Positions 1-7,065 of a DNA stretch of 64,000 nucleotides are shown one piece after another. Every line of letters starts with the position of its first letter. Position 1 is the first letter of the stretch. Source of the DNA: JAJZGK01 sp035538795 (lineage in GTDB: Bacteria; Pseudomonadota; Alphaproteobacteria; Rhodospirillales; Magnetospirillaceae); contig DATLJS010000060.1 of NCBI GenBank assembly GCA_035538795.1, positions 62,001 through 126,000 on the forward strand, read 5' to 3'. The position numbers and the translations under genes were made by a program. The notes under the pieces are model-generated. The model saw only the letters and a program-made list of their open reading frames with translations. It was not told where the DNA came from and did not search any database.

Positions 1-1197
1 AGCCGTGTCGGGCAGACCGGTCCAGATGGTCGGTTGGACCCAGGAACCGTTAGCCAGATCGCCGGGCATGTCGGGAACGCCGCCGCCGGTGACCACCGTG
101 GCTCCCTCATCCACCGCCTTTTTGTAATAGGACAAGACCTTGGCGCGGTGTTCCTGGCTGATCAGCGGTCCCATATTGGTGCCGGGCTCGCTGGAAGGAC
201 CGATCTTCAAGTTTTCGGCCGCCGCCTTTAGACGGCGGGTGAATTCCTCGAACACCGGCCGCTCGACGAAGACGCGCTCGGTGCCCAGGCAGACCTGGCC
301 GCAATTGGCGAAGACTGAACGGGCGGTGTTTTCGATGGCCACGTCGAGGTCGGCGTCGGCGAAAACGATGGCCGGGTTCTTGCCGCCCAGTTCCAGCGAA
401 ATGTTGCGGGTGCCGACGGCCGCCGCCTTCATGATGGCTTCGCCGGTTCGAGTCTCGCCGGTAAAGGTGATGGCGTTGACCTGGGGGTGGGTGGTCAGGA
501 ACTCGCCCGCCGAATTGGGGCCGAAGCCATGCACCACGTTATAGACGCCGGCGGGAATGCCGACCTTGTTCATCACCTCACCCAGCAAAGTCGCGGTGGA
601 GGGTGTCTCTTCGGACGGCTTGACCACCACGGCGTTGCCGCAGGCCAGGGCCGGACCGACCTTCCAGGTCATCAGCAGCAGCGGCAGGTTCCATGGGCAG
701 ACCACGGCCACCACGCCCTTGGGCACGCGCAAGGCATAGTTCAGAGCGCCCGCCCCATCCGGTGTGTCGAACTGAAAGAATTCGGAGGGAACGTTCTTCA
801 CCACGTCGGCGAAAATCTTGAAATTGGCGGCGCCGCGCGGAATGTCGAGATGCGAGGCCAGCGACCGGGGCTTGCCGGTATCGGCGATCTCGGCGGCCAG
901 GAAATCATCGAAGCGGCGGTTGATCTCGTCGGCGACGGCGTGCAGAAGCTCGCAGCGCTTGGCCACCGGCATCTTGCCCCATTCGCCGTCGACGGCGGCG
1001 CGGGCGGCCTTGACGGCGGCGTCCACGTCGTCGCGCGAGGCTTCATGAACGACGCTGACCAGACGTCCGTCCTCGGGCGAACGGTTTTCGAAGCTCTTGC
1101 CCGAGGTGCCCCGGACGAATTGCCCGTTGATGAACTGGACCGTCTCGGCGGACGGGGCGGTCTCCAGAGCCTTCAAGGGATTGGCGGCGGCGCTCAT
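1..1197 (-). CDS. xylG: 2-hydroxymuconic semialdehyde dehydrogenase (3' end beyond window)
   Basis: NAD-dependent aldehyde dehydrogenase that oxidises 2-hydroxymuconic semialdehyde, the ring-fission product of catechol, to the dicarboxylate branch of the meta pathway. The reading frame is open to base 1, giving 399 codons of a family usually near 485, so only the C-terminus is missing. Visible motifs are the oxyanion region VCPWNLP, the ELGGKNP glutamate motif and the nucleophile in ANCGQVCLG, where Cys303 matches the usual Cys302. The start ATG overlaps the stop of the upstream gene as ATGA, so translation is coupled. The substrate is inferred from the adjacent catechol 2,3-dioxygenase; the aldehyde dehydrogenase family call itself is certain. 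Confidence 0.88.
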   Translation of the reverse strand, partial: MSAAANPLKALETAPSAETVQFINGQFVRGTSGKSFENRSPEDGRLVSVVHEASRDDVDAAVKAARAAVDGEWGKMPVAKRCELLHAVADEINRRFDDFLAAEIADTGKPRSLASHLDIPRGAANFKIFADVVKNVPSEFFQFDTPDGAGALNYALRVPKGVVAVVCPWNLPLLLMTWKVGPALACGNAVVVKPSEETPSTATLLGEVMNKVGIPAGVYNVVHGFGPNSAGEFLTTHPQVNAITFTGETRTGEAIMKAAAVGTRNISLELGGKNPAIVFADADLDVAIENTARSVFANCGQVCLGTERVFVERPVFEEFTRRLKAAAENLKIGPSSEPGTNMGPLISQEHRAKVLSYYKKAVDEGATVVTGGGVPDMPGDLANGSWVQPTIWTGLPDTA

Positions 1198-1640
1198 GCT
1201 TCTTCTCCTTCTTGTTCAAACGCTTTGATCGCATCCAGCCCGGCCTGGGCGCAGAGGCAGTCCTGTTCTTCCGAGGCACCCGACACGCCGATTCCGCCGA
1301 TCAATCCGCCGTTACGGCGGATGGGAAAGCCGCCGGCGAAAGCCACCAGCCGTTCCCGTTGGGCCATCCCGTCGCGCAGGGCCGGATTGTCCTTGATCAG
1401 GTCGTACAGCGTGGCCGTCGGCATGCCGAAGCTGACCGCCGTGAAGGCCTTGTCCTGGGCGATCCCGACGGAATGGAGAAAGGCGCCGTTTTCCCGCAGG
1501 AAAGCCAGCAGCCGCCCTCCGGCATCGACCACGGCGACGTTGACCTTGCATCCCATGGCAGTCCCAGCCTTGACCGCCGCCTGAACGGCGGCCAAGGCGG
1601 CCTGGGTGGAAATGCAGTCCTGTCGGATGCAGACCGTCAT
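1194..1640 (-). CDS. GlcG/HbpS family protein (DUF336)
   Basis: A 148-residue protein of the GlcG/HbpS family, small alpha/beta proteins of uncertain role that are often found beside glycolate or aromatic catabolism genes. The family pattern is visible: AVVDAGGRLLAFLRENGAF, then the AFAGGFPIR segment and the glycine-rich GGIGVSGAS near residues 110-125. An upstream in-frame start would lengthen it, but the ATG at 1640 follows the catechol dioxygenase stop by 5 bases and matches the family N-terminus. Its stop overlaps the dehydrogenase start by 4 bases. It is probably an accessory protein of the meta-cleavage operon, perhaps binding a ligand or cofactor; no enzymatic function can be assigned from sequence. 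Confidence 0.8.
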   Translation of the reverse strand: MTVCIRQDCISTQAALAAVQAAVKAGTAMGCKVNVAVVDAGGRLLAFLRENGAFLHSVGIAQDKAFTAVSFGMPTATLYDLIKDNPALRDGMAQRERLVAFAGGFPIRRNGGLIGGIGVSGASEEQDCLCAQAGLDAIKAFEQEGEEA

Positions 1641-1645
1641 GATGC

Positions 1646-2569
1646 TTAGGTCAAGACCGTGAGGAAGCGGTCGTTCAGGGCGCGCTCGTAATAGAAAATG
1701 CCCTTGCCCAAATGCTTGTCGTCCCAAACCCGAACCGGATTGTCCGGATAGAAGGTCAGACCGCCGCAATAGGTTTCACAGCGGTTGCCCGAAGGATCGA
1801 AGAAGTAAATGGTCTGACCGCGGGTGATGCCGTGGCGGGTCGGGCCGATGTCGATGGAGATGTTGTAGCGGGTGATGATGTCGGCGGCGCGGCCGACGTC
1901 GTTCCAGTTCTCCAGTTCGAAGGCCACGTGATGGAACTTGCCCGGCTCGGGATGGTTGACGAAGGCGATGTCGTGGGCCTTGTGGCTACAAGTCAGCCAG
2001 ATGGCCAGGGTGCCGGTTTCCGGCAGATCGACCCGCTCGGTCACCTTGAAATCCAGAACGTCGCAGAAGAATTTCTCGACGGCGTCGATGTTCGGGCCGT
2101 AAAGCAGACCGTGGTCGAAACGGCGGGCTTCCATGCCATGGGGCTGTTCGTCCCAGACGTCCGGGTTCAGGGTGGAGGGACGCTTCTCCGCCAGATCGGC
2201 GTGGGCGTAAAGCTCGATACGGTGGCCCGAGGGAATCTGGAAGCCGATGCGACGGCCGATGCCCGGCTGTTCGCCGGCGGGAACGTGGTCGACGGCGATG
2301 CCGACGGCGGTGACGCGCTTCTCGAAGCTGTTCAAGGTGTCGTCGCTGTCGACCTTGAAAGCAAAGGCGTCCAGACCGGCCTGATCGGCCTTGCGCAGCA
2401 CGACCGAATGATGATCGAACTCGTCCCGGGCCTTCAGATAGACGCGGCCGTCGCTTTCTTCACCGACTTTGTAAAGACCGATACGGTCAACATAATGTTC
2501 GATGGACGAGGGGATATCGAGAACACGCAACTGGATGAAACCAGGGCGCAAAACTCCTGTCATTGCCAT
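1646..2569 (-). CDS. xylE: catechol 2,3-dioxygenase
   Basis: Extradiol ring-cleavage dioxygenase that opens catechol between C2 and C3 to 2-hydroxymuconic semialdehyde using Fe(II) and O2. It has 307 residues, the length I know for the XylE enzyme of Pseudomonas. The iron ligands fall at the known XylE positions: His153 (RRFDHG), His214 (KFHHVAF) and Glu265 (NRCETY). The active-site residues His199, His246 and Tyr255 are also present. It forms two tandem glyoxalase-like modules, the second catalytic. It lies between the ferredoxin that normally reactivates this enzyme and the downstream semialdehyde dehydrogenase, so the operon assignment is firm. Confidence 0.96.
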   Translation of the reverse strand: MAMTGVLRPGFIQLRVLDIPSSIEHYVDRIGLYKVGEESDGRVYLKARDEFDHHSVVLRKADQAGLDAFAFKVDSDDTLNSFEKRVTAVGIAVDHVPAGEQPGIGRRIGFQIPSGHRIELYAHADLAEKRPSTLNPDVWDEQPHGMEARRFDHGLLYGPNIDAVEKFFCDVLDFKVTERVDLPETGTLAIWLTCSHKAHDIAFVNHPEPGKFHHVAFELENWNDVGRAADIITRYNISIDIGPTRHGITRGQTIYFFDPSGNRCETYCGGLTFYPDNPVRVWDDKHLGKGIFYYERALNDRFLTVLT

Positions 2570-2600
2570 TTTAAAACCTCCCAGCTTTTGAATTGATGTT

Positions 2601-3011
2601 TCAGTTTTTTTTGAGACTTCTTGGACAAACCGGAACCGAGGCGATCACCAGATCGGTTTCCGGAAACACGCAGCAAGACAGCACCAGACCGTCCGACTGT
2701 TCTTCTTCCGAGACATGAGCGCGGCTCATCGGCGTCGTGCGATAAAGACCCGCCAGAACGCGAACCTTGCAGATGCCGCAACCGCCACGGCGGCAGCCAA
2801 CCCGGACCACGGCCTCGCCGTCGACGGAAACCGGCCGCAAAGCACGCTCAAAGGCATCCAGAACGCTGGCTCCGGGCGAACATTTCACCGCCTGCGAAGA
2901 ACCGGAAACGCTTACCGTCCGGCTTTGAGCGGAAGCCTCGGCAAGAGCCGTCTCGCCATGGAAATGCGGCGTGCCGGAGGCAACGGCCTGCCCCGTCTCT
3001 GAAATCGTCAT
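2601..3011 (-). CDS. xylT: XylT-like [2Fe-2S] ferredoxin
   Basis: Plant-type ferredoxin of about 136 residues. The cluster ligands follow the pattern CRRGGCGIC, then a distant Cys in the LVLSCCVFP segment. In meta-cleavage operons such ferredoxins (XylT/DmpQ) reduce and reactivate catechol 2,3-dioxygenase whose iron has been oxidised, and this one precedes that enzyme directly. An N-terminal extension of roughly 40 residues before the ferredoxin fold is unremarkable. Two in-frame ATGs exist at 3017 and 3011; the second leaves a GGGAG ribosome site at normal spacing and is preferred. It is the first gene of the minus-strand operon and shares its upstream region with the divergent GntR gene. 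Confidence 0.88.
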   Translation of the reverse strand: MTISETGQAVASGTPHFHGETALAEASAQSRTVSVSGSSQAVKCSPGASVLDAFERALRPVSVDGEAVVRVGCRRGGCGICKVRVLAGLYRTTPMSRAHVSEEEQSDGLVLSCCVFPETDLVIASVPVCPRSLKKN

Positions 3012-3096
3012 GAACATCTCCCAGTCAGCCTGCTTTTTGTTTGCGCCGTCGGCGCCGCGGAAGCGGCATCGCGGACTGATGCATGGCTGTCATGCA

Positions 3097-3108
3097 AATG
3101 TGCACATT
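3097..3108. promoter_or_regulatory. 12-bp perfect palindrome, candidate operator
   Basis: AATGTGCACATT reads the same on both strands. It lies 86 bases upstream of the ferredoxin start in the divergent region between the meta-cleavage operon and the GntR gene, a typical place for an FCD-type GntR operator. Binding is inferred. Confidence 0.4.
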
Positions 3109-3129
3109 CAGGCCCGGAGACGTCAATGA

Positions 3130-3147
3130 AAAAATATCGATATTTTT
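3130..3147. promoter_or_regulatory. 18-bp perfect AT-rich palindrome, candidate operator
   Basis: Two 9-base arms (AAAAATATC and its complement) meet without a spacer. It sits roughly midway between the divergent ferredoxin and GntR genes and is strikingly AT-rich for this genome. It may be an operator or an AT-rich upstream element; no clear promoter hexamers were found beside it. Confidence 0.4.
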
Positions 3148-3259
3148 AAAATGATCGTATATTGCTTTGCACAATCGACTTTTGATCAAATTCCCTGTCC
3201 AAGCTCGCTTTATCTGATAGAATCCTCTCAGTCATCACCCGCCTTAGGAGCCCCGGCGC

Positions 3260-3988
3260 ATGGATGGAGTTCAGGAGCAAACCGGCGAATCAGACGCCCA
3301 GCACCCCAGACGGGGCGCTAAGACGCTGATCGAATTCGCATATAAGAGTTTGCGCAAAGACATCATCTCTGGCGAACTGGCACCCGGCAGCAAGCTGCGC
3401 ATCGAGCATTTGCGCGCGAAATACGAGATAGGCTCCAGCACCCTGCGCGAGGCGCTGACCCTGTTGGTGGCCGACGCCCTGGTGATTTCCGAAGGTCAAC
3501 GGGGGTTCAAAGTGGCCCCCATTTCGCTGGAAGACCTGAAAGACGTCACCCGCATGCGCAAGATGATGGAAACCATGGCGCTGATGGAGGCCATCGAAAA
3601 CGGCGACGACCATTGGGAAGGCGGCATCGTCGCCGCGTTCCACCGTCTCAGCCGCATCGAGGAGCGCCTGCACGACGATTGCAAGCAGTTCGCCGACGAT
3701 TGGGAGGAACGCAACAACGCCTTCCATCAGGCCCTGATCTCGGCCTGTCCGTCGCGCTGGGTTTTGCATTTCCGGGAAATTCTGTACCACCAGTCGGAGA
3801 GGTATCGCCGCTTTTCGCTAATCTCGGCCTCGGTCAGCCGCGACGTCCACGCCGAGCACAAGGCCATCATGGACGCCACCCTGGCCCGCGACAAAGAACA
3901 GGCCGGGAAACTGCTGGACGAACATATGGATCGCACCCTGACCCATCTGACGTCGCTTCTCGCCGACAGCCTACCCGAGCGAAGCTGA
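3260..3988 (+). CDS. GntR-family transcriptional regulator, FCD domain
   Basis: A 242-residue regulator with an N-terminal winged helix (IISGELAPGSKLRIEHL, then the GSSTLREAL recognition segment, residues about 30-85) and an all-helical C-terminal FCD ligand domain (from about residue 95). The FCD metal-ligand histidines can be placed in the HQALISAC and AEHKAIMDA segments. AGGAG precedes the ATG. It is divergent from the catechol meta-cleavage operon and lies 8 bases before an aldolase gene, so it probably represses this pathway and responds to an aromatic or ring-fission acid. GntR proteins such as AphS are known repressors of phenol catabolism. The effector is unknown. Confidence 0.9.
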   Translation: MDGVQEQTGESDAQHPRRGAKTLIEFAYKSLRKDIISGELAPGSKLRIEHLRAKYEIGSSTLREALTLLVADALVISEGQRGFKVAPISLEDLKDVTRMRKMMETMALMEAIENGDDHWEGGIVAAFHRLSRIEERLHDDCKQFADDWEERNNAFHQALISACPSRWVLHFREILYHQSERYRRFSLISASVSRDVHAEHKAIMDATLARDKEQAGKLLDEHMDRTLTHLTSLLADSLPERS

Positions 3989-3996
3989 GCGCCGTC

Positions 3997-4791
3997 ATGA
4001 GCAGCGGCAATTCCTTCAAGGACGCCCTGGCCCGCCGGGAAACGCAAATCGGCCTCTGGCTGGCCATGGCCTCGCCCTACACCGCGGAAATGTGCGCCGG
4101 CGCCGGTTTCGACTGGCTGCTTCTGGACGGCGAACATTCGCCGCTGGACCTACGCACCACCTTGGCCCAGATGCAGGCCATCGCCCCCTATCCGTCCCAC
4201 GCCATCATCCGTCCGCCGGTCGGCGATACGGTGCTGATCAAGCAGATCCTGGACATCGGCGCCCAGACCCTGCTGATCCCCATGATCGACACCGCCGAAC
4301 AGGCCCGCCAAATGGTGGCGGCCACCCGCTATCCGCCCGACGGCATCCGCGGCGTCGGAGCCGGCATCGCCCGCGCCTCGCGCTGGGGAAACATCGGCGA
4401 CTATGTGGACAAAGCCAACCAGATGGTCTGCCTGCTGTTGCAGGTGGAGACTCTCACGGGGCTGGGAAACCTCGACGCCATCGCCCGGCAGCCGGGCGTC
4501 GACGGCGTATTCCTGGGGGCCGCCGACTTGTCCGCCTCGATGGGCTATCTCGGCCAGCCGTCCCATCCCGTGGTAATGAACGCCATGGCCGACGCAGTCC
4601 GGCGCATTCTCGATGCCGGCAAGGCTCCCGGCGTGCTCTGCACCGACGAAGCCCAAGCCCGTCATTTCATCGGCATGGGGTGCCGTTTCGTGGCCGTGGG
4701 CGTCGACACCCTGCTGCTCTCCAACGCCACCCGGCGTCTGGCCCGTCTGTTCAAAGGCGACGGCGGAGCGGAACCACCGGCCGGTTACTGA
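3997..4791 (+). CDS. HpcH/HpaI-family class II pyruvate aldolase
   Basis: Metal-dependent aldolase of 264 residues that splits 4-hydroxy-2-oxo acids into pyruvate and an aldehyde. The HpaI active site is intact: His47 (DGEHSPLD), Arg72 (IIRPP), Glu151 (LQVET) and Asp177 (GAADLS), each two positions after the HpaI numbering. Beside a catechol meta-cleavage operon the likely substrate is 4-hydroxy-2-oxopentanoate, the last step giving pyruvate and acetaldehyde; a related hydroxy-oxo-acid is possible. It is probably cotranscribed with the GntR gene 8 bases upstream. Its last 7 bases overlap the convergent channel gene. Confidence 0.88.
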   Translation: MSSGNSFKDALARRETQIGLWLAMASPYTAEMCAGAGFDWLLLDGEHSPLDLRTTLAQMQAIAPYPSHAIIRPPVGDTVLIKQILDIGAQTLLIPMIDTAEQARQMVAATRYPPDGIRGVGAGIARASRWGNIGDYVDKANQMVCLLLQVETLTGLGNLDAIARQPGVDGVFLGAADLSASMGYLGQPSHPVVMNAMADAVRRILDAGKAPGVLCTDEAQARHFIGMGCRFVAVGVDTLLLSNATRRLARLFKGDGGAEPPAGY

Positions 4792-6602
4792 CCGACGGAG
4801 CCGGCGGCAAACAAGTCCCGTTCGCCCAACTCGACGCTGCGGTGGCGCTCCATTTCCTGGGCATAGCGGCGCAGCGCGAAGGCCTCGGTGACATAACCGA
4901 CGATCCGCCGGTCCCCGTCGTCAGCCAGCACCACCATGGTTTCCAGTTCCGCATCCTCGAAGCGGTTGAGAGCGGCCCGGATGTTCATCTCCGGCAGCAG
5001 GAAGTCGTGCCGGTTGGTCGCTAGGTCTCCGGCGACCAACCCCGGCGCGGCGTCGTCCAGATCCGGATCATGGGCCAGCGCCAGTTCGATCAAGCCGACA
5101 TAGCGTCCGGTCTCATCCACGGCGAAAACCCGGCTGACCGCCCCCAGCGGCATTTGCTGGCGCAGATCCATCAAAGTTGTGTTCTGAGGGACGGTTCTGG
5201 CCTCGCGCCGCATCAGGCGGTCCACGGTCAGATCGCCGATCCAGCCGACATCGTGGGCGCCCCGGATCGGCTTGCCTCGCTGCTGGAAACGCCAGGTGGC
5301 GAAAGAATAGCCGAAAGCGTAGCGGGTGATGGACGCCGACGTCACCACTCCGGCCAACACGGCCAGCGTCGTCTCGAAGTCCCCGGTAACCTCCAGCACC
5401 AGCATCATCATGGTCACCGGCGCGCCGACGATGGAGGCGGCGACCGCCCCCATGCCCACCAGCATGAACAGGGTTTCCTGTCCCGACAAGGAAGGCGTGA
5501 TCAGCACCACCCCCTGTCCGGCCGCGGCGCCGAACAGGCAGCCGATATACAACGACGAACTGAACAGCCCGCCCCGGAACCCCGACCCGACCGAGACCGC
5601 CGAAGCCAGCGTTTTCGCCGCCAGCAACAACAGCAGCGGCAAAAGGGACGGCGAGGCGTCGAACAATTGCTGGATGCCGCCATGCCCGGCGCCCAGGGCC
5701 TGAGGCGCCGCAAGCGCGATGGCGCTGATGGCCACGCCGCCGATCATCGGTCTCAGCCAGCGGGGAATCTTGAGCTTGCGCAACAGCGCCTCGGACCAGG
5801 TGGCGGAACGCATGGTGACGATTCCCAGCGCCGCGGCGGCGACTCCCAGCAGCACGAACAGAGGATAGCCCCAATGGTTGACCGTGACGGAAAATCCATG
5901 CACGAGAAAGATCGGAGCCACGCCGATGGTCATGCGCACCGCCAGCGTCCCGCCCAGAACCGCCATGGCGACCTGGGCCAAGGCCGCCGGGCTGTAGCTG
6001 CCCAGAATAAGCTCGAAGCCGTAGAAAGCCCCGGCCAAAGGGGCGTTGAAGGCGGCGGCGATGGCGGCGGCGGCCCCGGCGGCCACGAAAATCCGCAAAT
6101 CGTTGCGCCTCAGATTCATGGATTGTCCGAAAAAGGACAAAGCCCCCGCGCCCATCTGGCTATAGGCCGCCTCCATGCCCAAGGAGGCGCCGGCGGCATT
6201 GGACAGAACGGTGGCGGCCACCAGACGCAGGCTGTCCGTCAGCGACATGCGCCCGCCCTGAATGGCGTTGGCTTCGATGGGATCGACAATGTCGCGGGGG
6301 CGGAGCTTCTGGCCAAAAAAGGACAGGCCGCCCAACAGCAACCCTCCGGCGGCGGGTATCCAGAGAAGCCGCACCGGATCGACGCCGATCCCCGTGCTCA
6401 ATTGCCCGCCGGCCGGCAAGGCGAAATCCACTTCATGCAGCCACGAAACCAGCTCGTGCAGAGCCACCACGATCAGCCCGATCCCCCAGCCCAAGGGAGC
6501 GCAGAGAACAATCAGGGCCTTTTCATTGTTGCGAAGAGACAGCCGCGTTTTAAAACCGTGCGTCCGCATCTGCCGGATGCCTGCCCGAAACCTCACCAAC
6601 AT
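4785..6602 (-). CDS. CLC-family chloride channel/transporter with C-terminal CBS pair
   Basis: An integral membrane protein of about 605 residues: a CLC core with many hydrophobic segments (to about residue 430) followed by two CBS domains (about 460-595), which in this family usually bind nucleotides and regulate gating. The gating glutamate is kept in ASLGMEAAYSQ, but the usual GREGP is altered to GMEAA, and the first selectivity motif GSGIPE is replaced by RDIVDPIE, which lacks the anion-binding serine. The third motif appears as GFRGGLFSSS. Substrate specificity is therefore uncertain. The ATG at 6602 has GGGAG at good spacing, better than the GTG one codon earlier. Confidence 0.85.
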   Translation of the reverse strand: MLVRFRAGIRQMRTHGFKTRLSLRNNEKALIVLCAPLGWGIGLIVVALHELVSWLHEVDFALPAGGQLSTGIGVDPVRLLWIPAAGGLLLGGLSFFGQKLRPRDIVDPIEANAIQGGRMSLTDSLRLVAATVLSNAAGASLGMEAAYSQMGAGALSFFGQSMNLRRNDLRIFVAAGAAAAIAAAFNAPLAGAFYGFELILGSYSPAALAQVAMAVLGGTLAVRMTIGVAPIFLVHGFSVTVNHWGYPLFVLLGVAAAALGIVTMRSATWSEALLRKLKIPRWLRPMIGGVAISAIALAAPQALGAGHGGIQQLFDASPSLLPLLLLLAAKTLASAVSVGSGFRGGLFSSSLYIGCLFGAAAGQGVVLITPSLSGQETLFMLVGMGAVAASIVGAPVTMMMLVLEVTGDFETTLAVLAGVVTSASITRYAFGYSFATWRFQQRGKPIRGAHDVGWIGDLTVDRLMRREARTVPQNTTLMDLRQQMPLGAVSRVFAVDETGRYVGLIELALAHDPDLDDAAPGLVAGDLATNRHDFLLPEMNIRAALNRFEDAELETMVVLADDGDRRIVGYVTEAFALRRYAQEMERHRSVELGERDLFAAGSVGQ

Positions 6603-6737
6603 CACGGCTCCCTGACTGGCCAGACCGGAAGTAAAATAACATTTTCACCCGGTAATTACGGCGGAAATAAGAAAAGGCGGTCCTCCGTCCCAGTCGTCAT
6701 TGGGAAAAGCGGGAGAAATCCTGCATTCTTCAGCCGG

Positions 6738-6743
6738 TATAAA
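6738..6743 (+). promoter_or_regulatory. candidate -10 box of the kdp operon
   Basis: TATAAA lies about 100 bases before the first small gene of the kdp operon, in an AT-rich patch, with no good -35 hexamer at 17 bases. An activator-dependent promoter would fit control by KdpE, whose gene closes the operon. The call rests on position and the hexamer only. Confidence 0.3.
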
Positions 6744-6844
6744 TTTTCCATAAAGCGGCGACGCCAACTCCGCATGGAGCCTTAACGCCCTTTGGCGCGA
6801 TGGTCGGGGTGAACCTTGAGCCATTGCTCCAAAGGAGTTTCGTC

Positions 6845-6940
6845 ATGTTGGCCACTTTGTGGGACGGCCTGTTTCCCCTTGTCTCCATTCTGCTGTTCGT
6901 CGGCTGCGCCCTTCTGGTCCGCGGCTGCGAACGCGTCTGA
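6845..6940 (+). CDS. small membrane protein preceding kdpF
   Basis: A 31-codon reading frame starting with ATG 8 bases after a strong AAAGGAG site. The peptide has one hydrophobic helix (about residues 8-25) and ends in LVRGCERV. It stops 14 bases before kdpF, so it belongs to the kdp operon. From memory, kdp operons of several high-GC bacteria carry a similar unnamed peptide before kdpF ending in a V-R-x-C-[ED]-R-[LV] tail, which supports it as a real gene. It may be an accessory of the KdpFABC complex or a translation leader. It is too short for most annotation programs. Confidence 0.7.
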   Translation: MLATLWDGLFPLVSILLFVGCALLVRGCERV

Positions 6941-6954
6941 GAGGAGATATCGCC

Positions 6955-7056
6955 ATGATTACCAGCGATGTTTTCGGTCTCATCGTCGGCGGCGTGCTGG
7001 TGGTGGTGCTGTTCGGCTATCTGGCCGCCGTCCTCATCCACCCCGAGAAGTTCTAG
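6955..7056 (+). CDS. kdpF: KdpF, potassium-transporting ATPase small subunit
   Basis: A 33-residue single-span peptide with a hydrophobic core and the typical KdpF ending AVLIHPEKF (family tails read roughly LxxPERF). GAGGAG stands 7 bases before the ATG. KdpF stabilises the KdpABC complex in the inner membrane. It is followed 9 bases later by kdpA. Confidence 0.92.
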   Translation: MITSDVFGLIVGGVLVVVLFGYLAAVLIHPEKF

Positions 7057-7065
7057 GAGGCTGAG

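Noticed and set aside
5070..6785. A 571-codon plus-strand frame opposite the CLC gene
   Set aside because: Product is rich in Gln, Arg, Gly and His as expected of an antisense frame; the minus-strand CLC protein is unmistakable.
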